From positions 1,255,001 to 1,319,000 of the forward strand of contig NC_092265.1 in the NCBI RefSeq assembly GCF_036320965.1: a DNA stretch of 64,000 nt, in the 5' to 3' direction. Made by a program: the position numbers and the translations under genes. Shown here piece by piece: positions 1 through 11,778 of the stretch (positions within the stretch are counted from its first letter, which is position 1; each line of letters opens with the position of its first letter). The notes under the pieces are model-generated. The model was not told the DNA's origin and did no database searches. It worked only from the letters and a program-made list of their open reading frames with translations. This DNA comes from Panulirus ornatus (taxonomy: Eukaryota; Arthropoda; Malacostraca; Decapoda; Palinuridae).

Positions 1-845
1 TACAGTAGGGTTGAGGGTCAAGTCAATTGGGAGGTGAGTTTGAATGGAGAAAAACTGGAGGAAGTGAAGTGTTTTAGATATCTGGGAGTGGATCTGTCAG
101 CGGATGGAACCATGGAAGCGGAAGTGGATCATAGGGTGGGGGAGGGGGCAAAAATTTTGGGAGCCTTGAAAAATGTGTGGAAGTCGAGAACATTATCTCG
201 GAAAGCAAAAATGGGTATGTTTGAAGGAACAGTGGTTCCAACAATGTTGTATGGTTGCGAGGCGTGGGCTATGGATAGAGTTGTGCGCAGGAGGATGGAT
301 GTGCTGGAAATGAGATGTTTGAGGACAATGTGTGGTGTGAGGTGGTTTGATCGAGTAAGTAACGTAAGGGTAAGAGAGATGTGTGGAAATAAAAAGAGCG
401 TGGTTGAGAGAGCAGAAGAGGGTGTTTTGAAATGGTTTGGGCACATGGAGAGAATGAGTGAGGAAAGATTGACCAAGAGGATATATGTGTCGGAGGTGGA
501 GGGAACGAGGAGAAGAGGGAGACCAAATTGGAGGTGGAAAGATGGAGTGAAAAAGATTTTGTGTGATCGGGGCCTGAACATGCAGGAGGGTGAAAGGAGG
601 GCAAGGAATAGAGTGAATTGGAGCGATGTGGTATACAGGGGTTGACGTGCTGTCAGTGGAGTGAATCAAGGCATGTGAAGCGTCTGGGGTAAACCATGGA
701 AAGCTGTGTAGGTATGTATATTTGCGTGTGTGGACGTGTGTATGTACATGTGTATGGGGGGGGGGGGGGGGTTGGGCCATTTCTTTCGTCTGTTTCCTTG
801 CGCTACCTCGCAAACGCGGGAGACAGCGACAAAGTATAAAAAGAA
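1..845 (+). mobile_element. LINE (non-LTR retrotransposon) 3' fragment
   Basis: The reverse-transcriptase C-terminal region is open from base 1 to the stop at 643-645 and enters from outside the window. It carries the family's post-RT block ([30 protein letters not shown]). The 3' UTR follows, with the conserved tail around 785-835 (CTACCTCGCAAACGCGGGAG), and ends in poly(A). No RT catalytic motif lies in this piece. The family is used many times in this window. Its clade (RTE-like or related) is my inference. Confidence 0.85.
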
Positions 846-867
846 AAAAAAAAAAAAAAATATATAT

Positions 868-1012
868 ATACACGTTGAAATGTATAGGTATGTATATGTG
901 CCTGTGTGGACGTGTATGTATATACATTTGTATGTGGGTGAGTTGGGCCATTCTTTCGTCTGTTTCCTTGCGCTAACGCGGGAGACAGCGACAAAGTATA
1001 ATAAATAAATAA
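868..1012 (+). mobile_element. LINE 3' UTR fragment
   Basis: This is only the last part of the same LINE 3' UTR: the TATGTATATGTG block, then GGGAGACAGCGACAAAGTAT, ending in (AAT)n. It lies directly behind the poly(A) of the preceding copy, so the two look nested or tandem. It lacks about ten bases of the CTACCTCGC motif. Confidence 0.7.
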
Positions 1013-1021
1013 ATATATATG

Positions 1022-1690
1022 TATTCTCAGAACCTTTCTGGGAGCGCTTAAGAATGTGTGAGAAGCGAGATCTTTATCTGGGTGGGCAAAAATTGTTATG
1101 TTTGAAGGTATAATAGTCCCAGCATTTTTACATGGATGCAAGGCATGGGCTATAGAGGAAGAGGGTGGATTTGTTGGCAATGAAATGCTTGAGGAACATA
1201 TGTGGTGCGAGGTGTCTGATCGATTAAGTAATGAAAGGGTGAGAGAGATGTGTGGTAATAAAAAGAGTGTGGTTGAGAGAGTGAAAAGGGCTTGTTGAAA
1301 TGGTTTGGACATATGGAGAGGATGAGTGAAAAAAAGTTGACAAAGAGGATATATGTGTTAGAAATGGAGGGAACGAGGAGACGCTGAAGACCAACTTGGA
1401 GATGGACGGATGTAGTGTAAAATATCTTGTGCATCGGGGCCTGAACATGCAGGAGGGTAATGGGCGTGCACGGGACAGAGTGAGTTGGAATAGTGTGGTA
1501 CACTGAAGTGATGTTGCAGGGAATGTGAATCTCCTGGAATAAACCACGGAAAGGTCTGTGGGGCTTGTTTGTGGATAGCGAACCGTAGTTTTGGTGCATT
1601 TCTCATGACAGCTGGAAAATGGTTGTGAACGGATGCGGCCTTTCTTCTGTTTCTAGCGCTAACTCACTAACGCGAGAAACTGCGATCAAG
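1022..1690 (+). mobile_element. Decayed LINE 3' fragment
   Basis: An old copy of the same LINE. Recognisable pieces of the post-RT region (for example [17 protein letters not shown] near 1225-1280) are broken by frameshifts and stops. The long-type 3' UTR follows, including the TGACAGCTGG block near 1605 and a final CTAACGCGAGAAAC-like tail. It is clearly more diverged than the neighbouring copies, so it is an older insertion. Confidence 0.7.
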
Positions 1691-1703
1691 TGTGTGTGTG
1701 TGT

Positions 1704-1783
<80 letters not shown>
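1690..1783. repeat. (TG)n/(TA)n microsatellite
   Basis: A short (TG)n run is followed by about 75 bases of alternating TA. Confidence 0.95.
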
Positions 1784-2155
1784 TTTTATTCTCCCTAAAA
1801 TTTAATGATACTCTCTCACCCCAACTCTCATTTGCCCTTTTTTTCACCTCTTGCACCTTTCTCTTGACCTCCTGTCTCTTTCTTTTATACATCTCCCACT
1901 CAATTGCATTTTTTCCCTGCAAAAATCGTCCAAATGCCTCTCTCTTCTCTTTCACTAATACTCTTAATTCTTCATCCCACCACTCACTACCCTTTCTAAT
2001 CAACCCACCTCCCACTCTTCTCATGCCACAAGCATCTTTTGCGCAGTCCATCACTGATTCCCTAAATACATCCCATTCCTCCCCCACCCCCCTTACTTCC
2101 ATTGTTCTCACCTTTTTCCATTCTGTACTCAGTCTCTCCTGGTACTTCCTCACAC
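1784..2155 (-). mobile_element. LINE pre-RT segment, inverted
   Basis: On the minus strand this reads as an open stretch of the LINE region just before the RT (GSEWWDEELRVLVKEKREAF, then ESWGERVSLNFRENK). It is joined at 2155/2156 to a plus-strand piece of the same element's 3' end. The central RT is missing between them. This is the structure expected of a 5'-inverted (twin-primed) insertion. The same pre-RT block occurs, decayed, at 16360-16462 and 50390-50600. Confidence 0.8.
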
Positions 2156-2813
2156 ATTATCTCGGAAAGCAAAAATGGGTATGTTTGAAGGAATAGTGGT
2201 TCCAACAATGTTGTATGGTTGCGAGGCGTGGGCTATGGATAGAGTTGTGCGCAGGAGGATGGATGTGCTGGAAATGAGATGTTTGAGGACAATGTGTGGT
2301 GTGAGGTGGTTTGATCGAGTGAGTAACGTAAGGGTAAGAGAGACGTGTGGAAATAAAAAGAGCGTGGTTGAGAGAGCAGAAGAGGGTGTTTTGAAGTGGT
2401 TTGCGCACATGGAGAGAATGAGTGAGGAAAGATTGACCAAGAGGATATATGTGTCGGAGGTGGAGGGAACGAGGAGAAGAGGGAGACCAAATTGGAGGTG
2501 GAAAGATGGAGTGAAAAAGATTTTGTGTGATCGGGGCCTGAACATGCAGGAGGGTGAAAGGAGGGCAAGGAATAGAGTGAATTGGAGCGATGTGGTTTAC
2601 CGGGGTTGACGTGCTGTCAGTGGATTGAATCAAGGCATGTGAAGCGTCTGGGGTGAACCATGGAAAGCTGTGTAGGTATGTATATTTGCGTGTGTGGACG
2701 TATGTATATACATGTGTATGGGGGGGGGGGGGGTTGGGCCATTTCTTTCGTCTGTTTCCTTGCGCTACCTCGCAAACGCGGGAGACAGCGACAAAGTATA
2801 ATAAAAAAAAATA

Positions 2814-2815
<2 letters not shown>
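2156..2815 (+). mobile_element. LINE 3' fragment (plus half of inverted insertion)
   Basis: The coding frame (2157-2609) begins at CTCGGAAAGCAAAAATGGG and runs through the post-RT domain to its stop. The short-type 3' UTR and tail follow, ending in A-rich sequence and (TA)n. It is nearly identical to the copy at the window start, so it is a young insertion. Confidence 0.85.

Positions 2816-2885
<70 letters not shown>
2816..2885. repeat. (TA)n microsatellite
   Basis: Alternating TA directly behind the LINE tail. It was probably seeded by the element's AAAGTATAATA end. Confidence 0.95.
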
Positions 2886-2888
<3 letters not shown>

Positions 2889-3954
2889 TCTTTTCGGAAA
2901 TGACGTATTTGATGCCCACTTGATGAATGCGATGGCAGTATGTGACAGTGGCGACACCAGCCCGTATCATAATAGGAGACGCAGGACAAGCAAAACATTA
3001 AGTTGTAATCAAATGAAAGTTAATATGTCTCTTAATATTTCGATTCCATGTGAAGATGGTCGCGGTAAAAAAGTCAAGTTTCTACACACATTACTGAAGT
3101 GAAAAAAAGTTCATAATTATCCACTGACGTGACTTTATTGTAATAAGAACTTCAACGGAGAATGAAGATTCGTTGGTTAACTGATACTGCGCGTGGTAAG
3201 TTGTAAATAGTAATTTCTGTTGTTATAATCAGGTCATTTAGACAGTTAGCCACAGGTGCTGGCCTCACCAGCTGCCATGGGCGGGTCCGGTGCTGCACAC
3301 TATACCTACAGTGGTTGGTGGTGTAGCGGAAGGTCGCTACACCATAGCAGTTACCATGTTTTGCCACACCGGCACCAGTAGTTACCGTGTTCTGCCACAC
3401 CGTCACCAGCAGTTAACGTGTTCTGCCACACCGTCAGCACCTCTCCACACATTTACAGGACAGGTGGTCTGGAAGTCCAGGTACGTTCCAGCACAATGGT
3501 GTAGAAGTCGGAGGAAACATACAGGGCTTCACCTGGTGACCCACACGCCTAACACAAGCTGGCTGTGTAGTTCCTCCAGCGAGAGGCTCAGTACCCAGCT
3601 GGGATCAGATGCACCACCTTCTGTGAATGGAGACATCCTTCACCACCTGACACTACTGGTGTCCTCATACAACCTCAATACCTAGATGAATACCTCATGA
3701 ACCAGTGTACCCCTAGACACAAGACAGAACACCTCATGAACCAGTGTACCTCAGATACAAGCCAGAACACCTCATGAACCAGTGTACCCAGCTATGCGAA
3801 AGTAGCCAAGGTTTCTGTTACTGTGCCCCGAGTGTATATATCAATGTACAAGCTGTGTCAGGCCATGTACATTGTGTGTGAGAGCGTACAAGTGTGAGGG
3901 TATAAGGTAAGAATGAAAATGTGTGTCGAGAGGCTTTGTCTACTTCAGGTACGT
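2886..3954. other. Unrecognised sequence with two short tandem repeats
   Basis: No gene is recognised. Two small minisatellites are visible: about three 31-bp units at 3344-3438 (core TTCTGCCACACCGTCA), and about three 38-39-bp units at 3690-3790 (core CCTCATGAACCAGTGTACC). A 131-codon open frame at 3290-3685 overlaps the first repeat and has no recognisable domain. Confidence 0.5.
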
Positions 3955-4195
3955 TACGTTGTACCCTAGGTACCCAAAACACCTTCTCACATTACTAGAT
4001 CACCCTAGGGTTTCCCTCTCACACTACCAAGTCACCCTAGTGTTTCCCTCTCACTACCAGGTCACCCTAGGGTTTCCCTCTCACATTACTAAGTCACTCT
4101 AGGAGTTCCTTCTCATGGTACCAGGTCACACTAGGGTTTCCCTCTCACGTTACCAGGTCACACTAGGATTTCCCTCACATGACCATGTCACCCTT
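3955..4195. repeat. ~33-bp minisatellite
   Basis: About seven diverged units built on CACCCTAGGGTTTCCCTCTC followed by an ACTACCAAGT-like spacer. Unit length drifts between about 30 and 36 bases. Confidence 0.8.
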
Positions 4196-6139
4196 GCGTT
4201 TACTTCTATCTCTTCTTCCCCTTCTCCAGCCCCTCCTACCTGAGAATGTTACAGTTTATATACAGTGCTATTAAGGTCGTCGTCGTATGGTGTGTGTCTG
4301 ATAAGAACCTGTGGTTGTCCAACTTGGTCTTCAGGTTGGGCCCAACGTCGCAGTCCAGCCCGCTGCACCGCCTGCGGTGTCGTCTACAGAAGAGCCAAAG
4401 GCGCCGCGTGTAGCAGGTGTGGGTGTGGGTCTTGTCTTGTGTTTGTGTCGTCAACATGTACGGGGGGGTAAGTGTTCCATGTATCCCCCCATGAGTGGTG
4501 GTTCCCGGCTCCAGCCAGACGGTGCAGGGCCGCCTTAGACACTAGCTGCTTTAGATGACCTGTAACGCTGCTAGGGTTAGACAACTAGTCACATTAGATG
4601 GGGCTTACTAGCTAGTAGCACTTGCTGAAGGGACCTAAGCTGCACCTACCACCCCACCAGATAGATAGTCCAGACCGCAGTAGCCTGACCGCTGTAGCTA
4701 CGCCGAGATTGCCTTGACTGGAAGTGGTTGTAGTGAATCATCCCCTATCATAAGATTCTACTATTCTCCCGCTTACTTGTATATAACAGCTATATGTATA
4801 TTATAATACACTATGTATAGGTAAGAAGGAAGTATGATACACTCACTTTTTGTTCGAGGAATATCATGAGACGTGAGCTGGTAACTCCTCACACGTCAGG
4901 CTAGCACCAGCCAGGATGTCGTATTAAGTTTTTTACTGTTGTTACTAATGCAGGGGCGGGAGCGGCTGTGTCCTGGAAATGTCAGGGACCAACACTCTCT
5001 CCTCCCTCCTGCTCTCTGTACCCGTGGCCCGGAACACGGCAGCCAGTCAGTCCCTCTCCACGATCACGGTTCAACAACATACCTCACTCCATACCTGACT
5101 GCAGCCAGAACACCCGGACTCATCAGGCAAAGTACCACTTAAATAGAGGACCAGTAAGAGGGGATAGCACGGTCTTTGGAATGATAATTACAGGTCACTT
5201 AGACCCAGTAAAACGGCCCCTTCCTCAAAACCCCATCACCTGGGAAGCAATATTAGTATCCACCAAGTGAGTGTCAGGGAAGACAATATCCTTACCAAGC
5301 CATATGATGCCACTGTCAGGCACACAACTGTCACTGTCACTGATGCCATTTTCACTGATGGCAGTGTCACACAAAGTGAGGTCATGACACATTCACTGTC
5401 TGGTGTTTACCGTGAGCGTTGCGCAAGAGCCGTGATGGGAAAATAATACTTGTACCACACGCTAGCGGAGAGTTTGGTAAGGTTTGGGACCAGAGGTCTT
5501 CTTTATCACCTGTGTGGAGCTCAAGACCCGATGAGGTCATGCTGTGGGATACCTGTTTCAGATCCACCAGACACCACAGGCTCCACCAATTCTTATATAC
5601 CAACCTCACATACTTCCCTACACATTCAGAGACCATGGTAGGTCATGTAACTTTTTGCGGTCATTCATATGCTGAGAGGACAATTGCAAATACAGCAAAA
5701 ATGTGCAGAGAGTAACCAGGAAACAAGTTATAATATGACCAGTGTGTACCAACACCAGGGAATATGTTGGGTCGTAACATGACCCTCACACAAACACTGG
5801 TAAATGAAACCCAACAGTCGTTCACCGTAGAGTGGGCAGGGGATGTTCTCTGGACATTTGTTGATGCTGTTAGCACAGAATCACCATTAAAACAATTAAC
5901 ATTCTTCGGAGTTGAGAAACAATATTGTTATCCCGGATTAGAGATTAATTAATAAGTGATCTACAACATTCTTTCTGGAGGAATAAAGAGCGATAACCCT
6001 GGTAACTTATCATAATGAGTTCCAAGATGATGGCTCCAGTCTTACCATGTTGATGTTTTAATGATTAACCTGCTATGTACTATGTAGACGACATATCTAT
6101 ATTGACACAATCCCAAGAGGAACCAAAACTTGCTATATA

Positions 6140-6140
<1 letters not shown>
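4196..6140. other. Unrecognised, partly GC-rich sequence
   Basis: No known gene. The stretch 4280-5110 is more GC-rich than its surroundings and holds exon-like segments with fair splice signals: 4335-4416 between TTCAG and GTGTGG, and an acceptor ending at 4951 after a pyrimidine-rich run. Open frames at 5419-5715 and 5764-5952 have no recognisable family. None is strong enough to call as a gene. Confidence 0.35.
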
Positions 6141-6224
<84 letters not shown>

Positions 6225-6322
6225 AAGAATCACAATTTTGCGCGTGTTCAAGATATTCCTATGAGTCCACGGGGAAAATGAAACATAGGAATATCTTGAT
6301 CACGCGCAAAATTGTGATCCTT

Positions 6323-6388
<66 letters not shown>
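6141..6388. repeat. Hairpin repeat between two (TA)n tracts
   Basis: Two 43-bp inverted arms (6221-6263 and 6284-6326) match with two mismatches by hand alignment, around a 20-bp loop containing GTCCACGGGGAAAATG. The hairpin is flanked on both sides by about 65 bases of (TA)n. Related sequence recurs at 26273-26420 and 26641-26716, so this is a dispersed repeat family. Confidence 0.85.
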
Positions 6389-6392
<4 letters not shown>

Positions 6393-6569
6393 AAGCAGTG
6401 AATATGGACTTACAAATTTCAAGCTGAGAAAAAAATCTGTACGAATGCCAAAAGAAACTGCGAAATCTATCATTAATTTCCACAGTTTTAAAGTGTATTA
6501 CCAATACACATTCCCTGGTGTCAATATAAACCAAACATTGTTAGAATTCTGAATAACTGATTAACAAAA
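6389..6569. other. Unrecognised sequence
   Basis: A short AT-rich stretch between the hairpin repeat and the next minisatellite. No gene or repeat family is recognised. Confidence 0.4.
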
Positions 6570-6975
6570 CGGCCTCACCTCTTACAATATTCTTGGCGTC
6601 AAAATAAAGCATCTATTTCTAGGCATTGCTGTATCCTGCTGGTGAGATACATTTGCTCGTCTATGTTGCATCAAGGTGGAAGCAGTCGCTAGGCCTGGCT
6701 GCGTCCTGTTCGTCGTCTGCGGTTTCTAGGCTTGAGTGCATCGTATCAATTATAGTGCCTAGGCTTACTCGTATCATGTTGGTCATTTGCCACTGGCGTT
6801 ACTAGACTTGACTGCATCATGGTCAGAGCATGGCTATGCTTGGCTGCATCATGTCTGTCACACGTAGAGCTAAGCTTGGCTTCTTTTTTTGTTCAAATCT
6901 TTCCTATGCTAGGCCTAGCTGTATCATTTTGCTGAGATCAATGGCTAGGCTTGGCTGCATCATGTTTGTCAGATC
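6570..6975. repeat. Irregular minisatellite
   Basis: Diverged units of roughly 45-60 bases built around CTAGGCTTGGCTGCATCATG, about seven copies. The 156-codon open frame starting at 6830 begins inside this repeat and is probably not a gene. Confidence 0.65.
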
Positions 6976-7969
6976 CAGTAATTATGACGACCTAGACGTA
7001 ATCGATTTCCTCCGTTCTGGACTTGAAGCTCTGGTGGAAGTACAGCAGCATGAAAGTGAGACCCAACCACAAGCACCAGTGTTTACATATGTCGTGTTTC
7101 TACACTATACAAACCCAAACATTTATCACTTACGCTCAAGTTATCAAGAACCAAGAATTATTAAGATCCTATCCTCTTTAAACGAGATACAAACGAAAGC
7201 GTCTTCCTTCACTGAGGCATTAACAAGGAGAGAATCCTATGCTGTACTTGTAGATCTGTACCACCTGAGACTGGCACATGTCCTCCTGTATGTTGTCTGA
7301 AAATCCAGAGCAAATATCTCTACAGTCATTGCCACACTACATAACTGGTTAACCTCCACCCATTGTCATCTGCTAGGACTAACATGACCCACCATTGACC
7401 TCACAGTACCTGAGGAAAGTTGTCATCTTGTCAATCAAAATCATCAAAACGTTTTCTTGAAAAAGACCAAAACAAAATTCAGAATATTATTACATATGTA
7501 ACGGAAGTTGCAAAGAAAAACTTCAACATAAACTCTGCCTGGATTACCTGCCACACACACACACAGACGCCCACCTGGATAAGGTCATACGAGGGCATCC
7601 ACCTGGGCAAGGCTAAGCGAGGGGCCAGCGTCCTGGGTAAGGTCAAGAGGGGTTGGAGGGAGGGAGGGAGGGGGGATGGGTCCTAGGGTAGGATATTACC
7701 ACATGAAGAACTAGGGTGAGGTGGTAGGGCGACCAAGGGTAGGTGGCTGTGGGAAGACAATGGCTATAACATGTGCCACTAACACCAGGTGGTACAGCGA
7801 GGAAGACGTAAACATGGAACATGAAGCAGACAGCGGCAGGAGCAGTAACTGGCGGGTAAGAGGGAAATTGCCCTTTTTGTGTACGTGCTGTCTTTTTGTC
7901 AAGGTTGTGTGTGATGCTGTATTGATGGCGGTTGGAGCGGCCATATCTGGCAAGAGATCATAATACTGT
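6976..7969. other. Unrecognised sequence
   Basis: No gene is recognised. A small exon-like segment ends at 7855 (AACTGGCGG followed by GTAAGA). It has an ATG in good context at 7814 and would encode 14 residues. It could be a 5' exon of something downstream but cannot be assigned. Confidence 0.3.
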
Positions 7970-8048
7970 GACAAGCACACACACCCTGGCCCTCACTCTC
8001 ACCTGACGACGGGGTAATGGTCTCTGGCAGGGCCACGGGCAACGACAA

Positions 8049-8104
<56 letters not shown>

Positions 8105-8165
8105 CCTGGCCCTTACTCTCACCTGAGGACGGGGTAAGGGTCTCTGGCAGTGCTAAAGGTAATCA
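7970..8165. repeat. Duplicated ~70-bp block around (AC)n
   Basis: The block containing ACTCTCACCTGA, GACGGGGTAA and GTCTCTGGCAG occurs twice (about 7975-8048 and 8102-8165), separated by about 50 bases of (AC)n. Confidence 0.8.
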
Positions 8166-8216
8166 TAAACACATCCACAAGTATGAATTATGTACATGTG
8201 TATATATGTATATGTC

Positions 8217-8307
<91 letters not shown>

Positions 8308-8440
8308 ACGTTGAAATGTATAGGTATGTATAGGTGCGTGTGTGGACGTGTATGTATATACATGTATATGTGGGTGGGTTGGGCCATTCTTTCGTATGTT
8401 TCCTTGCGCTACCTCGCTAACGCGGGAGACAGCGACAAAG

Positions 8441-8520
<80 letters not shown>
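8166..8520 (+). mobile_element. LINE 3' UTR fragment with internal and terminal (TA)n
   Basis: Long-type LINE 3' UTR only. ATGTACATGTGTATATATG leads into about 75 bases of (TA)n. The GTTGGGCCATTCTTTCG block and the GGGAGACAGCGACAAAG tail follow, with a second (TA)n at 8446-8520. No coding part is present, so it is a severely 5'-truncated copy. Confidence 0.8.
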
Positions 8521-8523
<3 letters not shown>

Positions 8524-10123
8524 TGCCTCCCCGTACAGCACAAATAGGTAATTACGAGGGAGGGAACAAGTAACCAGGTAAGGGTAAGGTTAAGGGACGG
8601 TAAAACAGCAGACGTGAGGGAGGCATGATGGAAGGAAAGACACGGAAGAGCAAGGCAAACGATAGGGTGGATATTAAGGGCATTTAAGGAGGGAAAATCC
8701 CTCCAAGGATATGAGGGTAGGGATACGAGGCAGCAGTACAGTAGACGGGAGAGGCACACGTCTTGGCTAGGTGGAGGCAAATTACTAACTTACTTATACC
8801 AGGAGGACAGGGGCAATAATGGCACGGGCAGGAGGTACCCTCGTAAGGGGGTGGAAGTTAGGGACACAGGTTAAACAAGGCTACCAATAACAGGGGACTT
8901 CCCCTTGTCCCCCTGACCACACCGATCCTTCTCTTGACACAGTGACCATCCCGGGCACCTGTAGCTACCAAGACCACACCATGCCCGCCACCTAATACCC
9001 CATTATCATCCCATCCCTGGGACCACCTCGCCCCGCCCCCAGGCCCCGTGACTACCCAGTCCTACCCAAGTTCCCGGAGATATGGGGTACGTGTGTGTGG
9101 AGTCCTCAGGGCAGGACCGTACGAAAGTGGCCGCACATATCGGGGTGGCCTTAGGGTAGGACCCTGCGGGTGTAGAACACCTGTGGGGGGAGGAGGGGCT
9201 TAGGGTAGAACCCTGTGGGTATTGGGGCCTCAGGATATAAGACCTTGTGCGTGACGTCCACACATGTGGAGGCGACTATCAGGTGGTTGTGTCCCAAGTT
9301 GGTGGCAGTGTAAGCTACATGAGCTGTTGGTCCTAAAACACTTTTCATCGTCCAAACCTCGATGGGGAAAGACGTGTCTCTGGTGTTTCAGGCCCACCTG
9401 CAGGTCAAGATGGCGACTTAAACTCCCTCTCTCTCTCCCTCCAACCCACCAGTTTGAAACTTGGATTATGCCTGACCACACCTACCTACCATCTTCACAC
9501 AAGGGTCCCCACCTCCGATTAATCTGCTTGTGAAAGAGACATAACTAGATACTTTTACCAGTGAACGAGTAACTCACTAGAGAGGCCTTTGCTTTAGCTG
9601 CAGTCGCCTCAGTGCCCCTGACAGTTGGGGCTGTGACCCAGCTGACCACAGTCACTCCATATATTTCCTTGAGGGTCGGAAAGGCGATCGCCTGACCTAC
9701 GTCCGTCATCACACTCTCCTCATACCAGCCAGTGTTCCTACAGATACAGAGATTGTCCTCTACGTACGACTGCGAAAATCATAAACAACCCATGAACAAG
9801 TGCACACATAAGCAAGAAACTAGCTTGTCCCATAGTTATGTGTATGTAAAGTACTCGTGTATTACCAGAAGTGATGCAACCAACAACGTAAAGATATTCA
9901 TCACTTAAATGTTCTGTACTAAATATATGTCAACACAGTAGTACTGTAGTTCAGCATTACATACATAACGTGTGCTAATACAAAACTATTACAATTCTAC
10001 GATTATGTAACTTTAAATCAATTAATGTTCTTCATTAAAGACATGATGTACGTCAACACATTACTAATGCAATTCTTCCAATATGCAACTTTATATTACG
10101 CAATGTTCAACGAATCGTCTAAA
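8521..10123. other. Unrecognised sequence
   Basis: No known gene. On the minus strand about 9245-9370 reads as an exon-like open stretch (CDVTHK-type end followed by a GT donor at 9243-9244). It matches no family I recognise and is not called. Confidence 0.35.
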
Positions 10124-11778
10124 CGCATAACATATTTTTTTTTTTTTTTTTTTATACTTTGTCGCTGTCTCCCGCGTTTGCGAGGTAGCGCAAGGAAACA
10201 GACGAAAGAAATGGCCCAACCCCCCCCCATACACATGTATATACATACGTCCACACACGCAAATATACATACCTACACAGCTTTCCATGGTTTACCCCAG
10301 ACGCTTCACATGCCTTGATTCAATCCACTGACAGCACGTCAACCCCGGTATACCACATCGCTCCAATTCACTCTATTCCTTGCCCTCCTTTCACCCTCCT
10401 GCATGTTCAGGCCCCGATCACACAAAATCTTTTTCACTCCATCTTTCCACCTCCAATTTGGTCTCCCTCTTCTCCTCGTTCCCTCCACCTCCGACACATA
10501 TATCCTCTTGGTCAATCTTTCCTCACTCATTCTCTCCATGTGCCCAAACCACTTCAAAACACCCTCTTCTGCTCTCTCAACCACGCTCTTTTTATTTCCA
10601 CACATCTCTCTTACCCTTACGTTACTCACTCGATCAAACCACCTCACACCACACATTGTCCTCAAACATCTCATTTCCAGCACATCCATCCTCCCGCGCA
10701 CAACTCTATCCATAGCCCACGCCTCGCAACCATACAACATTGTTGGAACCACTATTCCTTCAAACATACCCATTTTTGCTTTCCGAGATAATGTTCTCGA
10801 CTTCCACACATTCTTCAAGGCCCCCAGAATTTTCGCCCCCTCCCCCACCCTATGATCCACTTCCGCTTCCATGGTTCCATCCGCGGCCAGATCCACTCCC
10901 AGATATCTAAAACACTTCACTTCCTCCAGTTTTTCTCCATTCAAACTCACCTCCCAATTGACTTGACCCTCAACCCTACTGTACCTAATAACCTTGCTCT
11001 TATTCACATTTACTCTCAACTTTCTTCTTCCACACACTTTACCAAACTCAGTCACCAGCTTCTGCAGTTTCTCACATGAATCAGCCACCAGCGCTGTATC
11101 ATCAGCGAACAACAACTGACTCACTTCCCAAGCTCTCTCATCCCCAACAGACTTCATACTTGCCCCTCTTTCCAAAACTCTTGCATTTACCTCCCTAACA
11201 ACCCCATCCATAAACAAATTAAACAACCATGGAGACATCACACACCCCTGCCGCAAACCTACATTCACTGAGAACCAATCACTTTCCTCTCTTCCTACAC
11301 ATGCCTTACATCCTCGATAAAAACTTTTCACTGCTTCTAACAACTTTCCTCCCACACCATATATTCTTAATACCTTCCACAGAGCATCTCTATCAACTCT
11401 ATCATATGCCTTCTCCAGATCCATAAATGCTACATACAAATCCATTTGCTTTTCTAAGTATTTCTCACATACATTCTTCAAAGCAAACACCTGATCCACA
11501 CATCCTCTACCACTTCTGAAACCACACTGCTCTTCCCCAATCTGATGCTCTGTACATGCCTTCACCCTCTCAATCAATACCCTCCCATATAATTTACCAG
11601 GAATACTCAACAAACTTATACCTCTGTAATTTGAGCACTCACTCTTATCCCCTTTGCCTTTGTAAAATGGCACTATGCACGCATTCCGCCAATCCTCAGG
11701 CACCTCACCATGAGTCATACATACATTAAATAACCTTACCAACCAGTCAACAATACAGTCACCCCCCGCATAACATAT
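10124..11778 (-). mobile_element. LINE insertion with 12-bp target-site duplication
   Basis: The longest LINE copy here. On the minus strand a 482-codon frame (10339-11787) holds the RT domain: YRGISLL, motif [14 protein letters not shown], motif [16 protein letters not shown], motif [12 protein letters not shown], then the post-RT region. The short 3' UTR and a poly(A) tail (poly(T) at 10136-10153) follow. The 12-mer CGCATAACATAT stands on both sides (10124-10135 and 11767-11778), marking the target-site duplication, so the element is 10136-11766. It is 5'-truncated: the endonuclease domain is absent. A six-base deletion removes two residues after CKACV. The first codons of the 482-codon frame, through the duplication, are host sequence. 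Confidence 0.93.

Noticed and set aside
1690..1783. Open frames rich in alternating Ile-Tyr (also at 6143, 8188, 26009, 28772, 41851, 46749).
   Set aside because: They are translations of (TA)n tracts.
3955..4195. CCCTAGGGTTT words that look telomere-like.
   Set aside because: The repeat unit is about 33 bases with a variable spacer. Arthropod telomeres are usually (TTAGG)n, so this is an ordinary minisatellite.
6830..7300. 156-codon open frame.
   Set aside because: Its first third is translated minisatellite, and no domain is recognised in the rest.
10315..10855. Long open frames antisense to LINE coding sequence (also at 193-951, 2157-2957, 29316-30033, 41284-41759, 56515-57055).
   Set aside because: They mirror the LINE coding frame on the other strand and recur with every copy. 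They have no independent domain.
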